7,165 bases of DNA from positions 1 to 7,165 of the forward strand of contig JBFLVQ010000496.1 in assembly GCA_040758525.1 (NCBI GenBank). The letters are read 5' to 3'. Positions 1 through 5,398 of this stretch are shown piece after piece; within the stretch, counting starts at the first letter, position 1; each line of letters starts with the position of its first letter. Both the position numbers and the translations under genes were made by a program. Under the pieces are notes generated by a model. That model saw only the letters and a list, made by a program, of their open reading frames with translations, was not told the DNA's origin and searched no databases. Origin of the DNA: JBFLVQ01 sp040758525. Lineage in GTDB: Bacteria > Acidobacteriota > Blastocatellia > Chloracidobacteriales > JADJPF01.

Positions 1-294
1 ATAATCAAAGTAGCTGACACATCCCATAGGCGCTACTCGCCCATCAAGGATTCTAATAACCTCACCAGCAGTGATAAGAGTTGCTGCACGTTTTAGATGA
101 TAACCGCCCCCGACCCCAACCTGCCCTTCAATAATCCCAGCATCTTTTAGGGTTTTGAGAATCTGTTCTAAATATTTGACAGGGACATTCCATTGTTGAG
201 CAATCTCGCGGGCCGGGATCGATTCTCGATCACTGTTAGTGGCAAGATATATCAATGCCCTAAGCCCATATTCGCTTTTTGTAGAGATGTTCAT
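1..294 (-). CDS. Rrf2-family transcriptional regulator, N-terminal part (truncated by window edge)
   Basis: Reading leftward from an ATG at 294, 98 codons stay open to the window edge; the C-terminus lies outside. The protein opens MNISTKSEYGLRALIYLA, the usual Rrf2 start. A winged helix follows: a recognition-helix region around residues 28-50 (AREIAQQWNVPVKYLEQIL), the wing with GVGGGYHL (60-67), and the ITAGEVIRILDG motif (74-85). The last visible part, PMGCVS, puts a cysteine at residue 92, where IscR-type members carry the first Fe-S ligand; any further cysteines would be outside the window. Rrf2 proteins are cytoplasmic DNA-binding dimers that often sense Fe-S status, redox or NO. The start is supported by AGGAG six bases upstream. 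The gene has its own likely promoter, so it may be independent of the FGE-like operon upstream. Family assignment is firm; the signal sensed and the target genes are unknown. Confidence 0.9.
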   Translation of the reverse strand, partial: MNISTKSEYGLRALIYLATNSDRESIPAREIAQQWNVPVKYLEQILKTLKDAGIIEGQVGVGGGYHLKRAATLITAGEVIRILDGRVAPMGCVSYFDY

Positions 295-303
295 GGTGAA
301 CTC

Positions 304-325
304 CTATGAATTTACTATGAATTTA
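304..325. repeat. Perfect 11-bp tandem repeat between promoter and start of the Rrf2 gene
   Basis: CTATGAATTTA occurs twice without a break, at 304-314 and 315-325. One copy touches the -10 hexamer and the other touches the ribosome-binding site of the Rrf2 gene. It could be a two-site operator for the regulator itself or a chance slippage duplication. Confidence 0.6.
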
Positions 326-351
326 TACACCGATACTAAAATACCCGTCAA
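322..351 (-). promoter_or_regulatory. Probable sigma-70-type promoter of the Rrf2 gene
   Basis: On the minus strand, TTGACG (complement of 346-351) is followed after an 18-base spacer by TATAAA (complement of 322-327). This lies 28 bases upstream of the ATG. Both hexamers are close to consensus. The -10 overlaps the second copy of the 11-bp tandem repeat, a position suited to autorepression. Not experimentally supported. Confidence 0.5.
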
Positions 352-366
352 TAATTGTCGCCGGTA

Positions 367-405
367 TCTAGGATAGTTCGCCTAGAAATGGAGCTAGAAA
401 TGGAG
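367..405. repeat. Short inverted repeat followed by a perfect 12-bp tandem repeat
   Basis: TCTAGG (367-372) and CCTAGA (381-386) form a six-base inverted repeat with an eight-base loop. CTAGAAATGGAG is then repeated exactly at 382-393 and 394-405, followed by degenerate GAATGG copies. It lies between the end of the last FGE-like gene and the Rrf2 promoter. The hairpin has no T-tract on either strand, so it is not a convincing intrinsic terminator. I see no gene in 295-472. Confidence 0.55.
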
Positions 406-472
406 AATGGGGAATGCAAGAGTGTGTTCGCGGTAATATATGATCAAGGGGAGGAGGTTCTCATCTATAGAG

Positions 473-1720
473 CTATTTTTTACTATTGTCGTTTTGTATA
501 ACACGCACAACACGGAAGCCTAGATTGGGTGATTTGAAGACAGGAGGCACATACTGGCGTAATGTAACACGGCAAAGATCCGAAGGATTGCCCCAACTAC
601 CGCCACGTCTTACTCTATAGTCGCCAACAATAGGACCAATAGGATTCTCTGGTGGGCTATTGCGATAATAGCCCTCTGCATACCAGTCGTAGCACCATTC
701 CCAAACATTGCCAATTACATCATAGAGACCATAGCCATTCGGTTTATAAGTTCCTACTGGCCTGATAAACTCAAGCACCGGTTCTTTATAACTGGATCGG
801 CTGTTATCGACAGCATAATTGGCCCGATAAATATCAATATTTTCGCCCCAAGGAAAAACTTTTGAACGGGCACCGCCACGTGCGGCATATTCCCACTCAG
901 CCTCAGTAGGTAGACGATAAGTATGGCCCGTTCTACTGGAGAGCCATTTACAGTACTCCATTGCATCTTCCCAGGATACTACCACAACAGGATACTTTTC
1001 ACGTCCAGCGCTAGCATAGTCTTCCCAACTGAACTCACGCTCTTCATATTGAGCCAGTGTTTCATAACCAGTCTCATTGACAAAGACACGGAACTGGCGA
1101 TTGGTAATTTCGAACTTGCTGATCTGATAAGTAGCCAAAGTTATGCTATGAACAGGAGCTTCATCATTGTGTCCAGTTTCTGAACCCATATCGAAAGCAC
1201 CACCATTAATGGTCACCATCTCCGGTAATTCTGGACCAGGATCAGTAAGATCATAATCCTTAGGAAGTGGTGGCATCTTGATAGTAGGCCGTTCTACATC
1301 AGGCTGTCGCGGTATAGACTCTGCACGTGCAAGAGGTTGAGATTTCATTATTCGACTGCTATTGTAACGTTCTCGCTCGGCAAATCGCATCTTCTCTGGT
1401 AAAGCTATTCGTTTGGAATCAAAACGGGAATTATCGAGTGATTTTTTCAACTTATCTAGAGCAGTAGTAGTAAGCTGTTTACCAGTATCGCCAGAAGGGA
1501 GTTTATCGGTTCGCTCATTTTTACCTGTATCTAATGGTTTGCCAACTGACGATTCATTGGGCTTTTTCTCTTCCGAATTATCAAGTTTCTTACCTTCACT
1601 CTTCTCTTTTTCTGTACTACTCAAAGGCTTTTGTGTACTAGTGTGGGCCGATAGAGAAACTGGTAGTAATAAGCTGACAGCTACTGCGCAAAAGAGCAAG
1701 CACCTGATCAAGAGTCGCAA
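473..1720 (-). CDS. Exported FGE-sulfatase (SUMF1-like) domain protein, third gene of the tandem set
   Basis: A 415-residue protein if started at the TTG at 1720. That start has GGAGG eight bases upstream and lines up codon for codon with the start of the middle paralog; the in-frame ATG at 1735 sits on the ribosome-binding site itself and has none of its own. Residues 1-25 form a signal peptide with a hydrophobic core and a likely cleavage after SLSA. A Lys/Glu/Ser-rich linker runs to about 160. The FGE-sulfatase domain (about 167-407) shows MVTINGGAFDMGS, YRLPTEAEWEYAARGG, GLYDVIGNVWEWCYDW, VRRGGSW and LGFRVV. Cys383 matches the second active-site cysteine of formylglycine-generating enzymes; the first is replaced by Asn378. 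FGE normally oxidises a sulfatase Cys to formylglycine, but this protein probably does not. It is likely a periplasmic or surface protein with unknown substrate. It is the most diverged of the three paralogs and the last gene of the operon, 34 bp after its neighbour. Confidence 0.88.
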   Translation of the reverse strand: MRLLIRCLLFCAVAVSLLLPVSLSAHTSTQKPLSSTEKEKSEGKKLDNSEEKKPNESSVGKPLDTGKNERTDKLPSGDTGKQLTTTALDKLKKSLDNSRFDSKRIALPEKMRFAERERYNSSRIMKSQPLARAESIPRQPDVERPTIKMPPLPKDYDLTDPGPELPEMVTINGGAFDMGSETGHNDEAPVHSITLATYQISKFEITNRQFRVFVNETGYETLAQYEEREFSWEDYASAGREKYPVVVVSWEDAMEYCKWLSSRTGHTYRLPTEAEWEYAARGGARSKVFPWGENIDIYRANYAVDNSRSSYKEPVLEFIRPVGTYKPNGYGLYDVIGNVWEWCYDWYAEGYYRNSPPENPIGPIVGDYRVRRGGSWGNPSDLCRVTLRQYVPPVFKSPNLGFRVVRVIQNDNSKK

Positions 1721-1728
1721 AACTGTCT

Positions 1729-1733
1729 CCTCC
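1729..1733 (-). promoter_or_regulatory. Ribosome-binding site deciding a TTG start
   Basis: GGAGG on the minus strand, eight bases before the TTG at 1720. The alternative ATG at 1735 overlaps this site and is preceded only by an A/T-rich run. The same site-to-TTG layout occurs in the other two paralogs, so TTG is preferred. Confidence 0.65.
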
Positions 1734-1754
1734 ATATGTAAAAATCTAGCTGTT

Positions 1755-2887
1755 CTACTTATTCACCTTTACGATTCGAAAGCCAATTGCAGAAGAACCA
1801 AAACCTGGTGCGGTCGGTTTGCGGAAACTCACCTGACAAAAGTTTACTGTATTGTTCCAACTACCGCCCCGAATCACTTTATAGATACCTTTATCTGGTC
1901 CTAGAGGATTTTCTGATGGACTACGACGGTAGTAACTATCATCATACCAGTCGTAGCACCATTCCCAGACATTGCCAATTACATCATAAAGACCAAAACT
2001 GTTAGGCTCGTAACTGCCTACCGGACGTATGAACTCTAGCACTGGCTCAGCATAGGAGAGACGACTGCTGNNNNNNNNNNNNNNNNNNNNNNNNNNNNNN
2101 NNNNNNNNNNNNNNNNNNNNNNNNNNNNNNNNNNNNNNNNNNNNNNNNNNNNNNNNNNNNNNNNNNNNNNTGCCGCATACTCCCATTGTGCTTCGCTAGG
2201 CAAACGATAGGTCTCTCCTGTCTGCTTAGAAAGCCACTGGCAATACTCCATTGCATCTTCCCAGGCTACCATTACCACTGGATATTTTTCCCGACCAGGT
2301 TTGGCATAATGTTGCCAATTGAACTCTTGATTAGTGGCTTCAGCTTTTGTCTTGTAGTTGGTCGCCTTAATGAAAGTATCGAATTGATGATTAGTAATCT
2401 CGTATTTGCTAATCTCAAAGGCTGAGAGTTTTATACTATGCACAGGCGCTTCATTAGCCTGACTATTCTCAAAGCCCATCTGGAATACACCTCCAGAAAG
2501 AGATACCATTTCAGGTTCTGATGGTCCTGGATCGACAGGTTCAGATTGTATCTCGGCTTTGTCTTCAGTAACAGGAGGTCTTCGCTCTGGCTTAGGACGT
2601 GGCGCCTCAATACGCTTGGGCTCTTCTCGACTTGCTTCCACTCGACCAGGATCTGTTTTAACAGGGCTAGCGGTGTATTTAGGCTTGCTAGTTGTCACAC
2701 CTGTGAGAGTCTTAGCACCATTAGAGGGTGTATTCGGCTCTGTACTCTTAGTACTATCACTCTTATCGGTCTTGTTTGCCGGTACCTTGGTCAACCCTTT
2801 TTGAGGCAACGCCCCTACCGGTGTAAATACCAGTAAGAACATCATTGCTGCTGTACAAAAGAGAACGCATCTAATCAGCCCTGGCAA
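1755..2887 (-). CDS. Exported FGE-sulfatase (SUMF1-like) domain protein, middle gene, interrupted by an assembly gap
   Basis: The 5' part (2887-2171) gives 239 intact codons and the 3' part (2070-1755) gives 316 bases to a TAG. The run of 100 N shifts the frame between them. If the true missing length is the 74 bases seen in the upstream paralog (3236-3309), the two parts join in one frame of 368 residues. The start is TTG at 2887 with AGGAGG seven bases upstream, inside the last codons of the preceding gene. A signal peptide (FLLVFTPVGA, about 1-26) is followed by a Lys/Thr/Pro/Arg-rich linker (about 27-125) and then the domain: MVSLSGGVFQMG, YRLPSEAQWEYAA, GNVWEWCYDW, VIRGGSW and IGFRIV. 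The cysteine of NFCQVSF (about 342) matches the second FGE active-site cysteine; Asn replaces the first. I read this as an intact gene with an assembly artefact, not a pseudogene. Location should be periplasmic or extracellular; activity unknown. Confidence 0.85.
1944..2297. repeat. Copy 1 of a recombination tract shared with the upstream paralog (contains the gap)
   Basis: Bases 1944-2070 match 3109-3235 without difference (127 bp), and 2171-2297 match 3310-3436 without difference (127 bp). Identity stops abruptly at both outer edges, and the surrounding paralogous sequence differs at many silent positions. With the gap filled from the other copy, the shared tract is 328 bp. This points to recent gene conversion within the central FGE domain. 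Confidence 0.8.
2071..2170. other. Assembly gap: 100 N placeholder, true length probably 74 bp
   Basis: A run of exactly 100 N inside the middle FGE-like gene, within a tract otherwise identical to the paralog at 3109-3436. The paralog has 74 bases here (3236-3309), and 74 bases restores the reading frame. The missing part would encode the domain segment from ARGG through the PWG motif to the ANFAAD region. Confidence 0.85.
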
Positions 2888-2889
2888 AA

Positions 2890-4068
2890 CTATTCCTCCT
2901 TAATCTGAGAGCTTGCTGACTCTAACTTTACTTTCACAACCCGAAAACCAATAGAGGATGACTTAAAGCTAGGATGTGTAGGCTTACGCAAACTAACACG
3001 GCAAAAGAGCGAAGAATGCCCCCAACCACCACCACGAGTAATTCTTAGTTTGCCGTCCTCTGGACCTAGAGGGTTTTGTGCTGGGCTCTCATCATAATAG
3101 TCGTCTTTATACCAGTCGTAGCACCATTCCCAGACATTGCCAATTACATCATAAAGACCAAAACTGTTAGGCTCGTAACTGCCTACCGGACGTATGAACT
3201 CTAGCACTGGCTCAGCATAGGAGAGACGACTGCTGTCAGCAGCAAAGTTAGCCTTGCTTACTTCCAACTCATCACCCCAAGGATAGGCTTTGCCAACACT
3301 GCCACCTCTTGCCGCATACTCCCATTGTGCTTCGCTAGGCAAACGATAGGTCTCTCCTGTCTGCTTAGAAAGCCACTGGCAATACTCCATTGCATCTTCC
3401 CAGGCTACCATTACCACTGGATATTTTTCCCGACCACGCTCACCATAGGTCTCCCAAGTGAATTTTTTCTTTTCACGCTCTGCTAAGGTTTTGTAATTGG
3501 TTGCTTTAATAAAAGTACGGAATTGGTAGTTGGTAATCTCGTATTTGCTAATCTCAAAGGCTGAGAGTTTTATACCATGCACTGGGGTTTCATTGGCTTG
3601 GCCATTCTCTGAACCCATCTCAAATGTACCGGCAGGAATGGAGACCATATCGGGATACTGCGAACCAGCATCAGCTAGTGGTAAATCTTCTTTACTTGGT
3701 TCGCTTTTTGGAGGCTCCACTTTACGATTCGGTTTGGCACGTTCAAGTGCAGTAGAATTAGTTACTTCTACTTTTGGAGGTTCAGGTCTAGGAGATTCAG
3801 ACTTAAAAGCTTTTCTCGCCTTTTCCACATTCGAGGGCTTAACTCGCTTATTATTAATAGCATTGTTAGCGGGGGTTACTTGTCTCTTTTCTTCTGTCTT
3901 ATCAACCTTATCAGTCTTATTCACTTCTGGGTCATCTAGCTTCTTACCTGTGCTCTGTTCTCCTTCTTTAGTCTCAAACCCCTTTTGTGGCAATACGACT
4001 GCGAGGGTTGGCAGTTGTAGACCAATAGTTAACCCAAATAAGAAAACAATCATTACCAGTCCCCGCAA
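2890..4068 (-). CDS. Exported FGE-sulfatase (SUMF1-like) domain protein, first gene of the tandem set
   Basis: A 392-residue protein starting at TTG 4068, with AGGAGGG nine bases upstream; an ATG five codons later is less well placed. Residues 1-25 are a signal peptide or anchor (LVMIVFLFGLTIGL core). A charged linker rich in Lys, Glu, Asp and Pro spans about 27-135. The FGE-sulfatase domain (about 140-381) shows MVSIPAGTFEMGS (141-153), YRLPSEAQWEYAARGG (241-256), a PWG motif (263-265), GLYDVIGNVWEWCYDW (304-319), RGGGWG (345-350) and IGFRVV (373-378). Cys356 occupies the second FGE active-site cysteine position; the first is His351. PF03781-type domains have a C-type-lectin-like fold, used both for enzymes and for ligand binding. 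Ending 2 bp before the next gene, this is the promoter-proximal member. Substrate or partner is not evident, and no sulfatase gene lies in the window. Confidence 0.9.
   Translation of the reverse strand: MRGLVMIVFLFGLTIGLQLPTLAVVLPQKGFETKEGEQSTGKKLDDPEVNKTDKVDKTEEKRQVTPANNAINNKRVKPSNVEKARKAFKSESPRPEPPKVEVTNSTALERAKPNRKVEPPKSEPSKEDLPLADAGSQYPDMVSIPAGTFEMGSENGQANETPVHGIKLSAFEISKYEITNYQFRTFIKATNYKTLAEREKKKFTWETYGERGREKYPVVMVAWEDAMEYCQWLSKQTGETYRLPSEAQWEYAARGGSVGKAYPWGDELEVSKANFAADSSRLSYAEPVLEFIRPVGSYEPNSFGLYDVIGNVWEWCYDWYKDDYYDESPAQNPLGPEDGKLRITRGGGWGHSSLFCRVSLRKPTHPSFKSSSIGFRVVKVKLESASSQIKEE
2895..2900 (-). promoter_or_regulatory. Ribosome-binding site deciding a TTG start, inside the upstream gene
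   Basis: AGGAGG on the minus strand lies within the final Lys-Glu-Glu codons of the first FGE-like gene and seven bases before the TTG at 2887. No ATG or GTG lies at a suitable distance. The overlap implies translational coupling of the two genes. Confidence 0.75.
3109..3436. repeat. Copy 2 (complete) of the 328-bp recombination tract
   Basis: This is the gap-free partner of 1944-2297. It encodes the central domain from GREKYPVV through YRLPSEAQWEYAARGG and the PWG motif to GNVWEWCYDWY. Bases 3236-3309 supply the sequence missing from the other copy. Confidence 0.8.
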
Positions 4069-4077
4069 TTTATACTA

Positions 4078-4084
4078 CCCTCCT
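4078..4084 (-). promoter_or_regulatory. Ribosome-binding site of the first FGE-like gene
   Basis: AGGAGGG on the minus strand, nine bases before the TTG at 4068. It is the best site in the region and supports TTG over the in-frame ATG five codons downstream. Confidence 0.65.
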
Positions 4085-4118
4085 CTGATTTTGGGAATTT
4101 TATTTTGCGAGTGTTATT

Positions 4119-4146
4119 TCCATAGGTAAAATTAGCAGCGAGTCAA
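4119..4146 (-). promoter_or_regulatory. Possible promoter of the FGE-like operon
   Basis: On the minus strand TTGACT (complement of 4141-4146) is followed after 16 bases by TATGGA (complement of 4119-4124), 50 bases before the TTG start. The -35 is good and the -10 is weak. It is the best candidate seen upstream of the three-gene set, but remains tentative. Confidence 0.35.
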
Positions 4147-4159
4147 CAAAAACGCAACG

Positions 4160-4231
4160 ATGAAAACGCTTTCTTCGGTAAGAACGCGCCTGGCCGTAAT
4201 GCTTGCGTGTTTAGGGAAAAAGAAATTTTAA
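4160..4231 (+). CDS. Possible 23-codon leader or signal-peptide remnant
   Basis: ATG at 4160 opens a 23-residue frame starting MKTLSSVRTRLAVMLACLG and ending in Lys-Lys-Lys-Phe before a TAA at 4229. The basic start and short hydrophobic run resemble the beginning of a secretion signal. The stop codon lies inside the left arm of the 14-bp inverted repeat. There is no clear ribosome-binding site before the ATG, so this may be a leader peptide, the remnant of a lost secreted-protein gene, or chance. Confidence 0.2.
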   Translation: MKTLSSVRTRLAVMLACLGKKKF

Positions 4232-4331
4232 GACCAGCCGTCGATGAAGGAACCAATGACCGCCCGCTTGACGGCGGTGGAGGATTGGAACGGCTGGTCT
4301 TAAAGGCGATGAGTGGCTGCCCCAGGGCGTT
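4183..4331. other. Folded intergenic element: nested inverted repeats (regulatory RNA, operator or small mobile repeat)
   Basis: TTTAAGACCAGCCG (4227-4240) is exactly inverted at 4291-4304. Inside it, CCAAT (4253-4257) pairs with ATTGG (4284-4288) and ACCGCC (4259-4264) pairs with GGCGGT (4273-4278), closing an eight-base loop. Outside it, AACGC-CCTGG with one bulged G (4183-4193) pairs with CCAGGGCGTT (4322-4331). The helices are nested in order, so one continuous fold is possible on either strand. No T-tract follows, so it is not a normal terminator. No target-site duplication is visible. It lies in the leader of the BMP gene if transcription starts upstream of it, or between the two divergent promoters. 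I could not match it to a riboswitch class. Confidence 0.6.
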
Positions 4332-4335
4332 GCCG

Positions 4336-4368
4336 TTAAGCAGCAAGAGCCTGACTAGCCTTGCTTAA
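4336..4368 (+). promoter_or_regulatory. Hairpin just upstream of the BMP ribosome-binding site
   Basis: TTAAGCA (4336-4342) is exactly inverted as TGCTTAA (4362-4368), with a 19-base interior. An alternative pairing, GCAAG (4343-4347) with CTTGC (4360-4364), would compete with it. The base ends five bases before GTGAGGG (4374-4380), the BMP ribosome-binding site, so folding could affect translation. Confidence 0.35.
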
Positions 4369-4385
4369 TCCTTGTGAGGGTATAA

Positions 4386-5387
4386 ATGCGAAACCTATTT
4401 ATCCTCTGCCTGCTCTTTACTCTGGTCTTTTCAGGCTGTTCTGGCGCCCTATCTGGTGGCGATGAGTTAGGGCGTATACGTGTAGGTATTGTTTATGATA
4501 TCGGTGGTAAGGATGATAAATCCTTTAACAGTGCTGCCTGGGAAGGGGTAAGGCGCGCTGAAAAGGAGTTAGCGATAAAGCTAAATGATGTTGAACCAGG
4601 CGACCCAACTTCGATCGAACCCTGTCTACGCGCCTTTGCCGAGCGAGGTTATGATCTCATAATTGGTGTTGGCTTTGCCCAAGCTCCTATTATTGAGGGT
4701 GTTGCTCGTGACTACCCACAACTACGCTTTGCCATTATCGACTCCAATATTGCGCTGCCCAATGTTGCCTCGCTAATCTTTAAAGAGCATGAAGGCGCTT
4801 TTCTTGTTGGTATGATTGCTGCACGTGCCAGTAAAGGTGGCAAGATAGGGTTTGTAGGAGGTATGGATATCCCGCTGATACACAAATTTGCTACTGGTTA
4901 TGCTGAGGGTGCCCGTTATATTAATCCTAATATACAGGTAGTCGAGAATTATGTTGGTATTACTGACGCTGCTTGGAACAATCCTTCAAAGGGCAAGGAA
5001 CTTGCCAAGAGTCAGTATGAGAGCGGTATTGAGGTGATCTTCCAGGCCGCTGGCAATTCCGGTTTAGGTGTCTTTGATGCTGCTGAAGAGATGAACCGGC
5101 TGGCTATTGGTGTTGACTCCAACCAGAATTGGCTTAAACCCGGTTTTATTCTCACTAGTATGTTGAAGCGGGTCGATACGGCTGTCTACAGTATTGTCAA
5201 AGAGGTAGTTGATCAACGCTTCCAAGGCGGTGTACACCTATATGGCTTAGATAATGAGGGAGTCGATTTTGCGCTTGACGAATTTAACCGTGCCCTCATT
5301 CCACAAGAAGTCATTAAAGAAGTAGGTGCCGCCAAGCAGAAGATAATTTTAGGCGAGATCAAAGTCACTGACGCCATGGCTAAATGA
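4386..5387 (+). CDS. BMP/PnrA-family substrate-binding lipoprotein
   Basis: A 333-residue protein with an ATG start and GAGGG five bases upstream. Residues 1-17 are a lipoprotein signal ending in the lipobox FSGC, with Cys18 as the lipid-modified residue and Ser at +2, which favours the outer membrane in Gram-negatives. The mature part is a full-length periplasmic-binding fold of the BMP (basic membrane protein)/Med/PnrA family: RVGIVYDIGGKDDKSFN (32-48), GYDLIIGVGF, FAIIDSNI, the EHEGAFLVGMIAA motif, GKIGFVGGMDIPLI, AIGVDSNQNW and ILTSMLKRVDTAVY. Characterised members bind purine nucleosides for ABC uptake. Usually ATPase and permease genes follow; here the next gene is an unrelated convergent regulator, so the transporter is elsewhere or the protein acts as a stand-alone sensor or scavenger. 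The ligand cannot be read from the sequence. The gene is transcribed alone, divergently from the FGE-like operon. Confidence 0.92.
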   Translation: MRNLFILCLLFTLVFSGCSGALSGGDELGRIRVGIVYDIGGKDDKSFNSAAWEGVRRAEKELAIKLNDVEPGDPTSIEPCLRAFAERGYDLIIGVGFAQAPIIEGVARDYPQLRFAIIDSNIALPNVASLIFKEHEGAFLVGMIAARASKGGKIGFVGGMDIPLIHKFATGYAEGARYINPNIQVVENYVGITDAAWNNPSKGKELAKSQYESGIEVIFQAAGNSGLGVFDAAEEMNRLAIGVDSNQNWLKPGFILTSMLKRVDTAVYSIVKEVVDQRFQGGVHLYGLDNEGVDFALDEFNRALIPQEVIKEVGAAKQKIILGEIKVTDAMAK

Positions 5388-5398
5388 GCGATTAGCGA

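Noticed and set aside
367..386. Intrinsic terminator for the FGE-like operon
   Set aside because: The stem is six base pairs, AT-rich and not followed by a T-run on the minus strand.
452..457. AGGAGG on the plus strand as a ribosome-binding site
   Set aside because: No start codon with a usable frame follows at a suitable distance, and the downstream plus-strand sequence is antisense to the FGE-like gene.
1413..1904. Long plus-strand open frames opposite the FGE-like genes and the sigma-54 activator gene
   Set aside because: They are antisense shadows: low-complexity translations, no ribosome-binding sites and no recognisable domains.
2036..2887. Reading the middle gene as a frameshifted pseudogene or as two separate genes
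   Set aside because: The apparent frame break is created by the arbitrary 100-N placeholder. A 74-base fill, as in the paralog, restores a single frame.
1755..4068. Diversity-generating retroelement target genes (FGE/C-type-lectin-like domains are common DGR targets)
   Set aside because: Differences between the paralogs' C-terminal regions are spread over all bases and silent sites rather than limited to template adenines, and no reverse transcriptase or template repeat is in the window. A genome-wide search for a template repeat would settle it.
4290..4340. Sigma-54 (-24/-12) promoter for the BMP gene
   Set aside because: The GG and GC elements found here are 8, 12 or 15 bases apart instead of the required 10.
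4143..4346. 67-codon minus-strand open frame in the divergent intergenic region
   Set aside because: Its translation is proline/serine-rich without recognisable motifs, it crosses the inverted repeats, and no ribosome-binding site supports it. It looks like chance.
4305..4360. Fluoride (crcB-type) riboswitch suggested by GGCGATGAG followed downstream by CCTGACTAGCC
   Set aside because: Only the short opening motif fits. The expected pseudoknot, internal AAAC-like segment and spacing are not matched, and a BMP gene is not an expected target.
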